Source: Haloactinomyces albus
GTDB taxonomy: Bacteria; Actinomycetota; Actinomycetes; Mycobacteriales; Pseudonocardiaceae
Assembly: GCF_031458135.1 (NCBI RefSeq)
Contig: NZ_JAVDXW010000001.1
Span: 4,650,001 to 4,714,000, forward strand
Length of the DNA: 64,000 nucleotides
Direction of reading: 5' to 3'
Shown in pieces: positions 44,139 through 54,283 of the stretch. Position 1 is the first letter of the stretch. Each line of letters begins with the position of its first letter. The position numbers were made by a program, and so were the translations under genes. The notes under the pieces were generated by a model. That model was not told where the DNA came from. It did no database searches and saw only the letters and a program-made list of their open reading frames with translations.

Positions 44139-45596
44139 TCAGAACGGGTAGGTCGCGATGTCGCCGCGCACGGTGATCCAGCGGGTTTCGGTGAAGGCTT
44201 CGATGTTGGCATGGTCGCCGCCGAAGCGTGCTCCGGTGCCGGAAGCTCGGACTCCTCCGAACGGTGCTTGGGCCTCGTCGTTGACGGTCTGGTCGTTGAT
44301 GTGGGCGATGCCGGTGGGGATCCGCTCGGCCACGGCCATCCCTCTGCCGGTGTCGGCGGTGAGGATGCCCAGGGACAGTCCGTACTCGCTGGCCGAGGCC
44401 AGTTCCACCGCCTCGTCCACGGTGGAAAACCGCGCGACGGGGGCGACCGGACCGAAGACCTCCTCGTCGTAGGCGGGTACGCCCGGGCCGGCGTCGGCGA
44501 GCACCGTGGGCCGGTAGAACAGGTCCTCGTAGTCGCCGCCTGCGGCCACCCGTGCGCCCGCGCGCTTGCTGGCCTCGACCAGGCCGTGGATCTTGTCGCG
44601 CTGGCCGGCGTCGATGATCGGCCCGAGCGCGACCTCCTCCGTGGCGGGATTGCCGACCGGGAGGTTTTTGGCCTTGTCGGCCAGCCGTTCGACGTACTCG
44701 TCGTACAGCGAGGTGTGGACCAGGTGTCGCCCGGTGGTCATGCAGATCTGGCCCTGGTGGAAAAACGAGCCCCAGGCCGCGGTGCTCATCGCCCGGTCCA
44801 GGTCGGCGTCGTCGAGCACGACCAGCGCGGAGTTGCCACCCAGTTCCAGATGGGCACGCTTGAGATGCCTGCCCGCCAGCTCGCCGATCGACTGACCGGC
44901 CTGTGTGGAACCGGTGAAGGAGATGACCCGGGTTTCCGGGGTGGCCACCAGGCCGGCACCGACATCGGCACCTCCGGGCAGCACGTGCAGCACCCCCGGC
45001 GGCAGCCCGGCTTCCTCGAAAATCCGCGCCAGCGCGATACCGCCGCACACCGCGGTGCGCGGATCCGGCTTGAGTACCACGGCGTTGCCCAGTGCCAGCG
45101 CGGGAGCCACCGACCTGATCGACAGGATCAGCGGAGCGTTGAACGGCGCGATCACCCCGACCACCCCGGCAGGAACGCGGCGAGCCATGCTCAACCGCGG
45201 TGCCTCGCTGGGCAGCAGCTCACCCTGGGATCGGGACGGCAACCCGGCCGCCTCGAAACACTCCTGCTCGGCCACGCTCAGCTCGAAGTCGGCTTTCCCG
45301 GGGGCGCTACCTGCCTCGCGCACCAGCCACTGGCGAAGTTCGTCGGCGTGCTCGCGCCACAGTTCGCCGGCTCGGCGCAGGATCGCGGCGCGCTCGGTGA
45401 ACGGCATCGCGGCCCAGTCGTGCTGGGCTTGGGCGGCGGCCTCGGCGGAACGTTCCAGGTCTTCGGTACTGGCGAGACCGACACGACCCAGCTCGGCTCC
45501 GGTCGCCGGTTCCATCACCGCGCGTTCGGTGCTCACCTGCTCCCACTTCCCGGTGAACACGCGGCCACGCCACAGCTCCTCATTGAGGAAAGCCAT
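44139..45596 (-). CDS. Aldehyde dehydrogenase (benzaldehyde/vanillin-type)
   Basis: A 485-residue NAD(P)-dependent aldehyde dehydrogenase. The catalytic Cys is in HQGQICMTTGR and the general-base Glu in HLELGGNSALVV; cofactor motif FTGSTQAG. Composition and the PAGVVGVIAPFNAPL segment are close to aromatic aldehyde dehydrogenases. ATG 45596 sits 5 bases after GAGGAG; GTG 45602 would overlap that site. Full length, no defects. Confidence 0.95.
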   Translation of the reverse strand: MAFLNEELWRGRVFTGKWEQVSTERAVMEPATGAELGRVGLASTEDLERSAEAAAQAQHDWAAMPFTERAAILRRAGELWREHADELRQWLVREAGSAPGKADFELSVAEQECFEAAGLPSRSQGELLPSEAPRLSMARRVPAGVVGVIAPFNAPLILSIRSVAPALALGNAVVLKPDPRTAVCGGIALARIFEEAGLPPGVLHVLPGGADVGAGLVATPETRVISFTGSTQAGQSIGELAGRHLKRAHLELGGNSALVVLDDADLDRAMSTAAWGSFFHQGQICMTTGRHLVHTSLYDEYVERLADKAKNLPVGNPATEEVALGPIIDAGQRDKIHGLVEASKRAGARVAAGGDYEDLFYRPTVLADAGPGVPAYDEEVFGPVAPVARFSTVDEAVELASASEYGLSLGILTADTGRGMAVAERIPTGIAHINDQTVNDEAQAPFGGVRASGTGARFGGDHANIEAFTETRWITVRGDIATYPF

Positions 45597-45709
45597 CTCC
45601 ACTCCTCGAGCGCTTCATTGCGGTTGCGAGATCAGACGTTTCACCCGCCCCGAGGCAAGGACAACCCCCCTTTCTGCTGAGCAGAAGAGAAGCGTGGTTG
45701 CCGGGAACA

Positions 45710-46234
45710 TCATCCGTAATGCCGGACAGCGTCGGCGAAGGCATCACGGGAGTGACCGTCGAAGAGGACGAACCGCACGACATCGACCTCGGTGGGTGTG
45801 TCGTGGACGGCCCGGACGGCGATCCGCGCGGCCTCCTCGACCGGATAGCAGTAGGAACCGGTGGAGATGGCGGGGAAGGCGATGGTTCTCGCGCCGAGAG
45901 TGCCTGCGACCTTCAGCGATTCGCTGAAGCAGGAGGCGAGCAGTTCGGAGCGGTCCTCGGAGGCGGTATAGGTCGGTCCGACGGTGTGGATGACCCACCG
46001 GGCCGGCAGTTTGCCCGCGGTGGTGGCCACCGCCTGCCCGGTCGGGAGCCCATCCGGATAGTCACCTGCCCGTAGCTGCTTGCAGGCATCGAGGATCTCC
46101 GGACCGCCGCGTCGATGGATCGCCCCGTCCACGCCACCACCACCCAGGAGTGTGGATTTCGCGGCGTTGACCACGGCATCGAGGTCCTGCTCGGTGATGT
46201 CGCCCTGTACTGCTGTGATCCGCATACCGAGCAT
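45710..46234 (-). CDS. Macro-domain ADP-ribose hydrolase (YmdB-like)
   Basis: A 174-residue macro domain. The binding loop DAVVNAAKSTLLGGGGVDGAI and the second loop AFPAISTGSYCYP are intact, as is HTVGP. Such proteins remove the acetyl group from O-acetyl-ADP-ribose or ADP-ribose from proteins. ATG 46234 has GGAGAG upstream; ATG 46225 is a shorter alternative. Confidence 0.93.
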   Translation of the reverse strand: MLGMRITAVQGDITEQDLDAVVNAAKSTLLGGGGVDGAIHRRGGPEILDACKQLRAGDYPDGLPTGQAVATTAGKLPARWVIHTVGPTYTASEDRSELLASCFSESLKVAGTLGARTIAFPAISTGSYCYPVEEAARIAVRAVHDTPTEVDVVRFVLFDGHSRDAFADAVRHYG

Positions 46235-46382
46235 TGTGGACTCTCCAGCCGTGGCGGGCTTGGCGGCCTTTCGTTGCGATCCGGATACAGAAGTCATCGC
46301 GCTGCGGCGGCAGTGCACCGGACTTAGCCTCGCTGCATCAGTAGGAGTGCGATCTCCTGATACGCGGCCGCAAGGGGTGAAG

Positions 46383-47534
46383 ATGTCGGGTCGGGTGGCC
46401 ATCGGCGGGGGCGGGGTGAAGGTGGCGTCTGCCCTGGTGGCTGCCCTGTTGATCCTGGCAGGATGCTCGCCACCTCCGGAGGAGACCATGGCCGGTGCCG
46501 GTGGTCCCCAGGCCGCGCCCGCACCGGCCGCGGAGACCGGTGAGCGGGAGCGGGCGGAATCCGTCCGGGTGATATTCACCGGCGACATGCTGCCCAACGA
46601 CGAGCTGCTGGCCCGGGCGAAGCGCTACGCCGACGGTCGAGGATACGACTTCCTGCCGATGCTCGGCGGCATGAAATCGATCATTTCCGCTGCCGACTGG
46701 GCCGTGTGCCACCAGGAGACCCCGATCTCGGCGGACAACTCCACGATCTCCTCCTACCCACAGTTCTCCGCACCTGCCCAGTTGGCCGAAGCCGAAAGTG
46801 CGGTCGGCTACGATGCCTGCAGCACGGCCTCCAACCACAGCGTGGACTACGGCGCCACCGGTGTGCGGTCCACACTCACCGCATTGGACCGCTACGGAAT
46901 CCGGCACACCGGTACCGCTCGCAGTCGCACCGAGGCACGCCAACCGACGATCTACAACGTCCAGGGACTCCGGCTCGGTCACCTGTCCTACACCTACGGG
47001 CTCAACGGACTGTCCAAGCCCGAACCGTGGTCGGTCGACCTCATCGATCCGGAGCGGATCCGAGCCGACGCGCGCCGCGCCGACCGGGCAGGCGCCGATA
47101 TCGTCGCCGTGAGCATGCACTGGGGCACACAGATGAACAAGCAGCCCTCGGCCTACCAGCAGCGGGTGGCCGACGCGGTGCTGCGCTCGCCGTACATCGA
47201 TCTCATCGTCGGCCACCATGCCCACGTCGTGCAGCCGATCGAGCAGCGCGCGGACGGGCAGTGGGTGCTCTACGGGCTGGGCAACTTCCTGTCCCAGCAG
47301 GACGTCTCCGCATCCGACCCGAACCCACCGCATCGCGACGGGGTGATCGCCGAAGTGACGTTCACGCCGGCGACCGACGATGATTGGAGGATCAGCCGGG
47401 TCGGCTACATCCCCACTTTCGTCGACGCGCCCAGCGATCGGGTCGTTTCCGCCCCGCCGTTTTCCCGCGAGCGCACCACGAAGACGTTGACCTCGATGGG
47501 CGCCGACCTGGTCGACCTCACCTCCGAAGAATAG
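46383..47534 (+). CDS. CapA-family lipoprotein
   Basis: A 383-residue protein with a signal peptide and lipobox (LILAGC, Cys near 27), so anchored outside the membrane. The metallophosphatase-like CapA/PgsA domain is complete: FTGDMLPN, ACSTASNHSVDYG, VSMHWGTQ, GHHAHVVQP and YGLGNFL. Relatives take part in poly-gamma-glutamate capsule export or wall metabolism. No capB/C genes are nearby. A second CapA-like gene lies at 52358. Confidence 0.92.
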   Translation: MSGRVAIGGGGVKVASALVAALLILAGCSPPPEETMAGAGGPQAAPAPAAETGERERAESVRVIFTGDMLPNDELLARAKRYADGRGYDFLPMLGGMKSIISAADWAVCHQETPISADNSTISSYPQFSAPAQLAEAESAVGYDACSTASNHSVDYGATGVRSTLTALDRYGIRHTGTARSRTEARQPTIYNVQGLRLGHLSYTYGLNGLSKPEPWSVDLIDPERIRADARRADRAGADIVAVSMHWGTQMNKQPSAYQQRVADAVLRSPYIDLIVGHHAHVVQPIEQRADGQWVLYGLGNFLSQQDVSASDPNPPHRDGVIAEVTFTPATDDDWRISRVGYIPTFVDAPSDRVVSAPPFSRERTTKTLTSMGADLVDLTSEE

Positions 47535-47772
47535 CCCCAAGGTCTGCGTCGGCGACTGTGCCGCGAAGGAGGGGAGCTCGGTTTTTCGGGAAAGCTGCAC
47601 ACTCGGCGGACCGCGATGCAACAGGCTTCCACCGAGCATGCCCCCCCGGGCACCGATACCGATCGAACCCTTGAAGTCGTCGTCCGGTGCGGCGAGGATG
47701 ATCTCCCGGAAATTGCCTCCAGGCATCCGGAACGGGGCTTGCGCCCCGCTGTCCCGGGAAGGAAGAGACAGC

Positions 47773-48219
47773 ATGGGTTTGCCCGAGATCACCGACCTGC
47801 TCCGGCTGGACGCGGAAGACGGTATCGAGCAACAGGCGGTCGGTGCGGTCGTCGACGACGCGGGTGCCGTCCTGCTGTTGCGGCGGCCCGCGGAGGACTC
47901 CCGGGGCGGCGCGTGGGAACTGCCCTCGGGGACGGTCGAGTCCGGTGAGGACCTCATGACCGCCCTGCGCCGCGAGGTCACCGAGGAAACCGGCCTGGTG
48001 GTTTCCGGAGTCCTCGGCTACCTCGGTGCGTTCGACTACACCTCCGACAGCGGCAAGCACACCCGCCGGCACACCTGGTCGGTCACCGTGACCGGCACCG
48101 ACGAGGTGGACCTGGCCGAGCACGAGGCTCACATGTGGATCGGTGCCCAGGACGATCCCCCGGTCGGCCCGGAAATCGCCGTGCTGCTGCACCAACACTT
48201 CCATCCCGCCGCTACCTAG
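47773..48219 (+). CDS. NUDIX hydrolase
   Basis: A 148-residue NUDIX protein. The Nudix box runs from GTVESGEDLM to REVTEETGL with all key Glu residues. Typical for cleavage of nucleoside diphosphate derivatives; substrate not predictable. ATG 47773 follows GGAAGGAAGAG. The 238 bases before it show no feature I can name. Confidence 0.92.
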   Translation: MGLPEITDLLRLDAEDGIEQQAVGAVVDDAGAVLLLRRPAEDSRGGAWELPSGTVESGEDLMTALRREVTEETGLVVSGVLGYLGAFDYTSDSGKHTRRHTWSVTVTGTDEVDLAEHEAHMWIGAQDDPPVGPEIAVLLHQHFHPAAT

Positions 48220-48273
48220 CCGATGCACGGCGACAGGAGCCGGGACACCGCCGGGTGATTTCGGGAAGTCCGC

Positions 48274-49173
48274 TCACCGGGGTGTGCGCATGGCGATGGC
48301 CAGGAGTGCGGCTGCGGGCCCGGTGAGCTGGTGACCCGCGCGCCACACGGCGTGCAGGGGGCGGTGCAGGTCGAGGTCGACGACCGGGACTTCGACGACG
48401 CGCTCTTCCGCGAGGTCGGTGGCCACGGCAAGCGTGCTCAGTACGGAGGGGCCTGCGCCTGCGACCACGGAGTTGCGGACGGCTGTCGTGGAGTGCAGTT
48501 CCAGCAGCGGTGCGACCTGGTCGGCGCCGACGGTGGCAAGAGCTCGGTAGAGGGTCTCCCTGGTTCCCGAACCGCGTTCGCGCACGATCAGCGGGGTGGC
48601 GGCGAGTTCGGTCGGTGTCAGTGGTTTTCTGCGTCGTGCCCAGGGGTGGTCGGGCGGGGCGACGACGACCATGCGGTCGCCGAGCACGTAGCGCACGGAA
48701 ACCCCTTCGGGAGCTACCGGGGTTTCGACGAAGCCGAGGTCGGTGTGTCCGTGCCGGACGGAGTCGGCGACGGCGACGGAATTGGCCACGTCGAGTTCGA
48801 AGTGGATATCGGCGACGGCACCGCGCAGTGCGCTGATCCAGCCGGGAGCGAGGTATTCGGCGATGGTCATGCTCGCGGCGACACGCAGGCGGGATTCGTG
48901 CTGGGCACGGAGCGCGCGGACACCGTTCATCAGTCCGTCGATGTGGGCGAGGACCTGTTGTGCCCAGTCCGCGACCATCTCACCGGCCGGAGTGAGCGTG
49001 CAGCCCTGGCGGGTGCGGGTGACGAGTTTCAGACCGAGCCTGCGTTCGAGACTGGTCAAGCGCTTGCTCGCCGAAGGTTGGCTGACGTGCAGTTCGGCCG
49101 CGGCGGCTCCGATACTGCCGAGGTTGCTGATCAGGACCAGCAGGCGAAGGGATTCGGAGTCGGGCGCGGTCAT
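48274..49173 (-). CDS. LysR-family regulator
   Basis: A 299-residue LysR protein: HTH at ~10-60 (GSIGAAAAELHVSQPSASKRL), effector domain from ~95 (RLRVAASMTIAEYLAPGWI). It is divergent from a YeiH-type transporter gene. LysR regulators such as YeiE beside YeiH homologues are a recurring pair, so it probably controls the transporter. Start ATG 49173. Confidence 0.93.
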   Translation of the reverse strand: MTAPDSESLRLLVLISNLGSIGAAAAELHVSQPSASKRLTSLERRLGLKLVTRTRQGCTLTPAGEMVADWAQQVLAHIDGLMNGVRALRAQHESRLRVAASMTIAEYLAPGWISALRGAVADIHFELDVANSVAVADSVRHGHTDLGFVETPVAPEGVSVRYVLGDRMVVVAPPDHPWARRRKPLTPTELAATPLIVRERGSGTRETLYRALATVGADQVAPLLELHSTTAVRNSVVAGAGPSVLSTLAVATDLAEERVVEVPVVDLDLHRPLHAVWRAGHQLTGPAAALLAIAMRTPR

Positions 49174-49339
49174 GCGTCGAGGATAGGTATGCGTGACCGC
49201 ACCGGGTGAGTCCGGTGGTTTTCTTCCGTTCCGGAAGCCCGAATCCGGTGTCCGGGCGTCCTTGGGCATGCACGTGGGCTATGACGTCCTGCGTGGTTCG
49301 TGGCTACGCAGCAGGCTGCTCGGCGATGAGGCTTGCCGT

Positions 49340-50350
49340 GTGAGCGAACTGTTGAGTGCTGTGCGGCGGAACGCAGTCGCGACCTCGTTGTGGCCGGGCC
49401 TGGTGGTGACCGGAGTTGCGGTCGTGGCTTCCCTGACTGTTGCCGGTCTGGTACCGGCCATGAGTTCCTTGACCGTGGCGGTTGCGCTGGGAATCCTCGC
49501 AGGAAACCTGCCGGGGTTCCCGAGATCCGCACGTCCCGGCCTGGCGTGGGCGATGCGCCGATTTCTGCGAGTGGGCGTGGTGCTTCTCGGGCTGCAGCTC
49601 GCCGTGAGCCAGGTTTTCGGGCTCGGTGCGGGCACGCTGGTCGCGGTGGTGATCCTGGTCGCCACGAGCTTTCTGGGCACCCTGGTGCTCGGGCGGGTGC
49701 TCGGGATCTCGCAGGGCCTGTCGATGCTGGTGGGCACCGGTTTCTCGATCTGCGGTGCATCGGCGATCGCGGCGATGGAAAGCATCATCGACCGCGACGA
49801 CGAGGACGTGGCCACTGCGGTGGCCATGGTGACGATCTTCGGCACTCTCGCGATGCTCGTGTTGCCGGTCGTCGGCAGCGGCCTGGGGTTGTCCGACACC
49901 GAACTGGGCCGTATCGCAGGCGGCAGCGTCCACGAAGTCGCCCAAGTCGTCGCGGCTGCCTCCCCGGCCGGTGCCGCTGCGGTGGCCGTCGCGGTCGTGG
50001 TCAAGCTCAGCCGAGTCGTGCTGCTCGCGCCGCTGGTCACCGCCGTCAGCCTGATGCAGCGGCGCACGTCCGCGGCAATCGGGGGTCGCCGGCCGCCGGT
50101 CATGCCGCTGTTCGTCGCCGGTTTCCTCGCCGCCGTCCTGCTGCGCAGCAGCGGCATCCTGCCCGAGACGGTGCTCGCCGTCGCCGAGCAGGTGACCACC
50201 GTGCTGCTCACCGGGGCGCTGTTCGGGCTCGGCAGCTCGGTACGCATCCGCGCGCTGATCCGCACCGGTCCCCGGGCCTTCCTTCTCGGCCTGGGCTCGA
50301 CCCTTCTCGTCACCACAGCGACCTTCGCCACCATGCTCACCCTCACCTGA
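49340..50350 (+). CDS. YeiH/PSE-type putative sulfate exporter
   Basis: A membrane protein of ~336 residues with about ten helices. Conserved patterns are ALGILAGNLPG, VGVVLLGLQLAVS, GTGFSICGASAIAAM and GSVHEVAQVVAAA, diagnostic for UPF0324/YeiH. The family is annotated as sulfate or sulfite-related exporters, with little direct proof. GTG 49340 is my choice of start because it gives the usual family length; the frame is open up to 49193 and ATG 49268 is possible. Confidence 0.9.
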   Translation: MSELLSAVRRNAVATSLWPGLVVTGVAVVASLTVAGLVPAMSSLTVAVALGILAGNLPGFPRSARPGLAWAMRRFLRVGVVLLGLQLAVSQVFGLGAGTLVAVVILVATSFLGTLVLGRVLGISQGLSMLVGTGFSICGASAIAAMESIIDRDDEDVATAVAMVTIFGTLAMLVLPVVGSGLGLSDTELGRIAGGSVHEVAQVVAAASPAGAAAVAVAVVVKLSRVVLLAPLVTAVSLMQRRTSAAIGGRRPPVMPLFVAGFLAAVLLRSSGILPETVLAVAEQVTTVLLTGALFGLGSSVRIRALIRTGPRAFLLGLGSTLLVTTATFATMLTLT

Positions 50351-50540
50351 GCACGGCCCGGTGGCGTGTGAACACCACCGGTAGTGGGGCACCGGAGCAC
50401 CGGTGGACGGCTGTATTGATAATTGCCTCGATAAGTTCAGTTTAGACAAAAACCAAGTCCATGCAACACATGCCTGCTGAGATCCCGAACGACGGACAAA
50501 ACCCTGACAACATCGCCATGACAGCAAAAACACCGCGGAT

Positions 50541-50566
50541 GAGGTTTTCCCTAGAACTTCAACCCC
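50541..50566 (-). repeat. Second copy of the AACTTCAACCCC element
   Basis: GAGGTTTTCCCTAGAACTTC followed by AACCCC resembles the terminator after the DUF4011 gene (37583-37608). It is less symmetric, and it supplies the last codons of the methyltransferase gene. Probably a dispersed terminator-like element. Confidence 0.4.
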
Positions 50567-51255
50567 GAACGGCGCTGTAGGTGGTGGATGTTCACGGTGG
50601 GGATCCGTGTGGTGGAAGTCGAGATGTGCCAGTCGGTGGCGGCCTCGGCGAGGAACGTGTCGGCGTGCGGGCGCTGCGGGTCGGCGAGCCAGACCTCCCC
50701 GGAGGCGTCGACCAGCTCCGGCAGCAGCGTGCGCAGCCAAGCGATGTTGCGCTGCTCGTAGAGCACGTCGGCGGCGAGGACGAGCTGCCACGGCCCCCGC
50801 GCGATCAGTGCTTCCGGGTGTGCCCAGGAACCTTCCGCGGTTTCCACGGCCGCGCCGTTGCGGTGCGCGTTGGCGGTGGTGAATGCGAGTGCGTCCTCCG
50901 ACCGGTCGGTGGCCAGGACGTGCCCACCGGCCAGTGCCGCGGCGATGCTGGGCAAGCCGAGGCCGCAGCCGAGCTCGAGCACCGACTGTCCATCGAGCGT
51001 ACGAGCCGATACCGCGTATGCCAGTTCGATGCCGCTGGGCCACAGTTCGGCCCAGTACGGCGGGAACTGCTCGTCGCCGATGTCGTCCTCGTAGAGCAGG
51101 TCCGTGCCCTGGCGAGGGTGGGTGAACCGCACCGTCCTGCCCTGCAGGGCGATCTCGCCCGTGACGACGTCGTACCGCGGGTCCGTGCTCGGTCGATACT
51201 CGTGGGCGGGCTGTTCCCGCCGGGTCTGCTGGGTCCTGTCGCGTGTCTGACTCAC
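50551..51255 (-). CDS. Class I SAM methyltransferase (METTL16/lysine-methyltransferase-like)
   Basis: A 234-residue methyltransferase with SAM motif I VLELGCGLGLPSI near 95, motif II HVLATDRSEDAL, and WQLVLAADVLYE as motif IV. The pattern WAELWPSGIELA before motif I is typical of the nicotinamide/lysine N-methyltransferase-like group. GTG 51255 has AGGTGG 7 bases upstream; ATG 51303 would add 16 residues. Substrate unknown. It is divergent from an aldo/keto reductase gene. Confidence 0.88.
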   Translation of the reverse strand: MSQTRDRTQQTRREQPAHEYRPSTDPRYDVVTGEIALQGRTVRFTHPRQGTDLLYEDDIGDEQFPPYWAELWPSGIELAYAVSARTLDGQSVLELGCGLGLPSIAAALAGGHVLATDRSEDALAFTTANAHRNGAAVETAEGSWAHPEALIARGPWQLVLAADVLYEQRNIAWLRTLLPELVDASGEVWLADPQRPHADTFLAEAATDWHISTSTTRIPTVNIHHLQRRSGLKF

Positions 51256-51372
51256 CTGCGAACCACCTGCCGGACTCGCCGTTGCCGTTTCCTCTCCGAC
51301 CATGATGCCGTCGAATCCCCGCTTCGGGCCCAGGTGGCTTCGTGTCGCACGGGATCGGCGAAAATGGTCGCC

Positions 51373-52209
51373 ATGAACACTGCCGCCGCACCGACTGTGG
51401 ACTTGATCAACGGGACGCGGATGCCGCGTTTCGGGCTGGGCACCTGGCCGTTGGACGACGCGGGTGCCGAAACCGCCGTCCGGCGTGCTCTGGACTCGGG
51501 TTATCGGTTGCTCGACACCGCCGAGAACTATGGCAACGAGGTCGGGGTCGGCCGGGGAATCGCGGCCAGTGCCGTTGCGCGCGAGGACGTCTTCGTCACC
51601 ACCAAGTTCAACCGCGCGTGGCACAGCATCGAGGGTGCGCGTAGCGCTTTCGAGGCCAGTGCCGAGCGCCTGGGTGTGGACTACATCGATCTGCTGCTGA
51701 TTCACTGGCCGAACCCGGAGCAGGATCGCTATGTCGATGCTTTCCAAGGGCTCGTGGAGCTGCTCCGAGAAGGCCGGGTCCGTGCGATCGGCACCTCGAA
51801 CTTCAAGCCTGCTCACCTGAAGCGGGTCCTCGCCGAGACCGGAGTCGTCCCCGACGTCAACCAGATCCAGCTACATCCCCAGGCCATTCGTACCGACCTG
51901 CGTTCCTACCACGCCGAACACGGCATCGTCACCGAATCCTGGAGCCCCATCGGGCGGGGCGGCGACCTGCTGGAAGAGCCCGTCATCACCGAACTGGCTC
52001 AGCGATACGGCAAGACTCCGGCGCAGATCGTGCTGCGCTGGCACATCGAGCTGGGTCTGGTCGCCGTTCCCAAATCGGCCGATGAGCAGCGCATCCGGCA
52101 GAACATCGACGTGTTCGACTTCGCTCTCGACTCCGACGAGCTCGCACGGATCTGCGCACTGGACCGCGGTGAGGAGCCGGAACCCGACTCCGAGGTCTTC
52201 GGTCACTGA
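51373..52209 (+). CDS. Aldo/keto reductase (2,5-diketo-gluconate reductase-like)
   Basis: A 278-residue NADPH-dependent TIM-barrel reductase. The Asp/Tyr/Lys/His tetrad is visible: RLLDTAENYGNE, VTTKF, LLLIHWPNP. The C-terminal PKSADEQRIRQN binds the NADPH phosphate. ATG 51373 or 51364 may be used; neither has a strong Shine-Dalgarno. Substrate unknown. Confidence 0.93.
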   Translation: MNTAAAPTVDLINGTRMPRFGLGTWPLDDAGAETAVRRALDSGYRLLDTAENYGNEVGVGRGIAASAVAREDVFVTTKFNRAWHSIEGARSAFEASAERLGVDYIDLLLIHWPNPEQDRYVDAFQGLVELLREGRVRAIGTSNFKPAHLKRVLAETGVVPDVNQIQLHPQAIRTDLRSYHAEHGIVTESWSPIGRGGDLLEEPVITELAQRYGKTPAQIVLRWHIELGLVAVPKSADEQRIRQNIDVFDFALDSDELARICALDRGEEPEPDSEVFGH

Positions 52210-52357
52210 ACGTCACCGGACGACGTCGAGAGCCGGGTTTGGGCCGGTCTTACGGCACTTCTCGTCCTCGCTTTTCGGCATCGGCCGTGGCAGCGGCATG
52301 CATCTCCGGGAAAAGCACGACGGGGAAGTCGGACGTAGCATCGGCGATGTGCCCGGT

Positions 52358-53482
52358 ATGTCCGTATCCGAGGCTCTGGTGACGGTGCTTCTGTGCGGCG
52401 ACGTGATGCCCGGGCGCGGCGTCGACCAGATCCTGCCCCGGCCCGGTGATCCGCAACTGCGGGAACCGCATATCAGTGATGCGCGCTATTACGTCCGAGC
52501 CGCGGAAGAGGTCAGCGCCCCCATCGCCCGCCCGGTCGATTTCTCCTGGCCGTGGGGAGACGCGCTGGGAATCATCGACGGTTTCGCCCCCGCGGCTCGC
52601 GTGCTCAACCTGGAATCGAGCGTCACCCGATGTGACGACTTCGCTCCCAACAAGGCTGTGCACTACCGGGTGAGTCCGGCCAACCTGGCCTGTGTCGCGG
52701 CGGGTAGGCCCGACCTGTGCGTGCTCGCCAACAACCACGTCCTCGACTTCGGCATCCGGGGATTGGCGGACACGCTCGACGCTCTGTCCGATGCCGGGCT
52801 GCGGTACGCCGGAGCAGGGCGTGATACCGCGCAAGCCTCGCAGCCCGCGGTTATCCCCATCGGCGGCGGCAGGCTCGTGGTGCTTGCGTGCGGAGCGACA
52901 TCCAGCGGCATTCCCCCGGACTGGGCGGCGACCGGGCATCGTGCGGGAGTGAATGTGCTGCCCGATCTCTCCGAAGCCACCGCCGAGGGGATCATCGACC
53001 GGCTGCGGGATGTGCGGCGACCCGGCGATATCGTGATCGTCTCGGTCCATTGGGGATCCAACTGGGGCTACCATGTGCCGCAGGACCAGGTCCGCTTCGC
53101 GCGTCGGCTGATCGACGGCGGCGTGTCCGTTGTGCACGGGCATTCCTCGCACCATCCCCGGCCGATCGAGGTGTACCGCGACCGGCTCATTCTCTACGGG
53201 TGCGGTGACCTCATCGACGACTACGAGGGCATCGCCGGGGAAGAGCGGTACCGGGACGACTTGCGCCTGCTGTACTTCCCCGAGGTGGAACCGGACAGCG
53301 GCAGACTGGTTCGACTGCGGAGCGCGGTGACCCAGGCTCGCCGGATGCGCCTGCACCCCGCGTCCACTGCGGACATCCGATGGATGTGTTCGGTCCTGTG
53401 CCGGCGGGGTCACAGTCCGGGTGCCCGAGTCGAACTCGATCGGGACGGCACGCTCCTCGTCGAACCGGAAGGGCCGGGTTAA
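52358..53482 (+). CDS. CapA-family protein, cytoplasmic form
   Basis: A 374-residue CapA-domain protein: LLCGDVMPGRGVDQIL, LANNHVLDFG, VSVHWGSNWGY, VHGHSSHHPRPIE and LYGCGDLIDDYEG. Unlike the CapA lipoprotein at 46383 it has no signal peptide. ATG 52358 is preferred; ATG 52298 would add 20 polar residues. Its role in the cytoplasm is unknown. It converges on the DinB gene with 7 bases between stops. Confidence 0.9.
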   Translation: MSVSEALVTVLLCGDVMPGRGVDQILPRPGDPQLREPHISDARYYVRAAEEVSAPIARPVDFSWPWGDALGIIDGFAPAARVLNLESSVTRCDDFAPNKAVHYRVSPANLACVAAGRPDLCVLANNHVLDFGIRGLADTLDALSDAGLRYAGAGRDTAQASQPAVIPIGGGRLVVLACGATSSGIPPDWAATGHRAGVNVLPDLSEATAEGIIDRLRDVRRPGDIVIVSVHWGSNWGYHVPQDQVRFARRLIDGGVSVVHGHSSHHPRPIEVYRDRLILYGCGDLIDDYEGIAGEERYRDDLRLLYFPEVEPDSGRLVRLRSAVTQARRMRLHPASTADIRWMCSVLCRRGHSPGARVELDRDGTLLVEPEGPG

Positions 53483-53489
53483 CAAGTAT

Positions 53490-54008
53490 TCATCCTGCGT
53501 GGGTGCGCTGGGCAATACCACGAATGAAGGCCGCCTGTCCCGCATGTTGCAGATCGTCGGCGGTCACACTCACCAGTCGCACGCCGAGCGAGACCGGTGG
53601 ATCCCAGGAGGAGTCCACGATCCGCTCGAGATCGTCATCGGTCAGGCGTTGCACGTGCTGCTTCGTCTGCTCGTGGACGGCATCGTGGTAGCCGGTCAGG
53701 AGTTCCCCGGAAGAGACCCGCACGGCAGCGACCTCCTCGGGGGTGTGCCCGAACCCCGTGTCCAGCCGATCGAACGGCAACTCGAACCGATCCACCCAGC
53801 TCTGTGCGGTCCAGACCTGATCGGTGTGCGCGACATCGGCGATGTGGTCGTCCTGGATGCGGGTCAGGTGCCAGATCAGCCAGCCGATGGAGTTCGCCCG
53901 GGAATCCACCCGAAACGCCAGTTGGTCCGGGGTGAGATCCTCGACCGCCTCGTGGACGGCCGCGCGGATCCGGTCGAACGCATCGACGAGTACCTCGGCG
54001 CTGATCAT
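53490..54008 (-). CDS. DinB/DUF664-family protein
   Basis: A 172-residue four-helix protein of the DinB/mycothiol-dependent group. The metal-binding histidines are likely those in WLIWHLTRIQDDH and DDLQHAGQAAFIRG. Actinobacterial members often use mycothiol as cofactor for S-transfer or isomerase reactions. ATG 54008 follows AAAGGAG. Confidence 0.88.
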   Translation of the reverse strand: MISAEVLVDAFDRIRAAVHEAVEDLTPDQLAFRVDSRANSIGWLIWHLTRIQDDHIADVAHTDQVWTAQSWVDRFELPFDRLDTGFGHTPEEVAAVRVSSGELLTGYHDAVHEQTKQHVQRLTDDDLERIVDSSWDPPVSLGVRLVSVTADDLQHAGQAAFIRGIAQRTHAG

Positions 54009-54283
54009 GCGGTGTGCTCCTTTCGGCAGAGATCCGGTGCGGTCCGTTGCTTGCCGAACACGAGGTCACTGTACGGCCGACTCCGACCTTCAGCAGCGAA
54101 GACGATCGTGGACACCCCTGTGGATACAACGCGGGCTCGTCGAGACCGTCCTCGCACTTCGGGCACGGTTACGGATCCGCTGTCCGCGGGTACTGCAAAG
54201 GGCGGATCGATGCGGCCGGGGACAGGGCGAGGGACGTGGCCGAGGCACGGCGACCGATACAGCCGAGGAAGCACGGGGCGAGA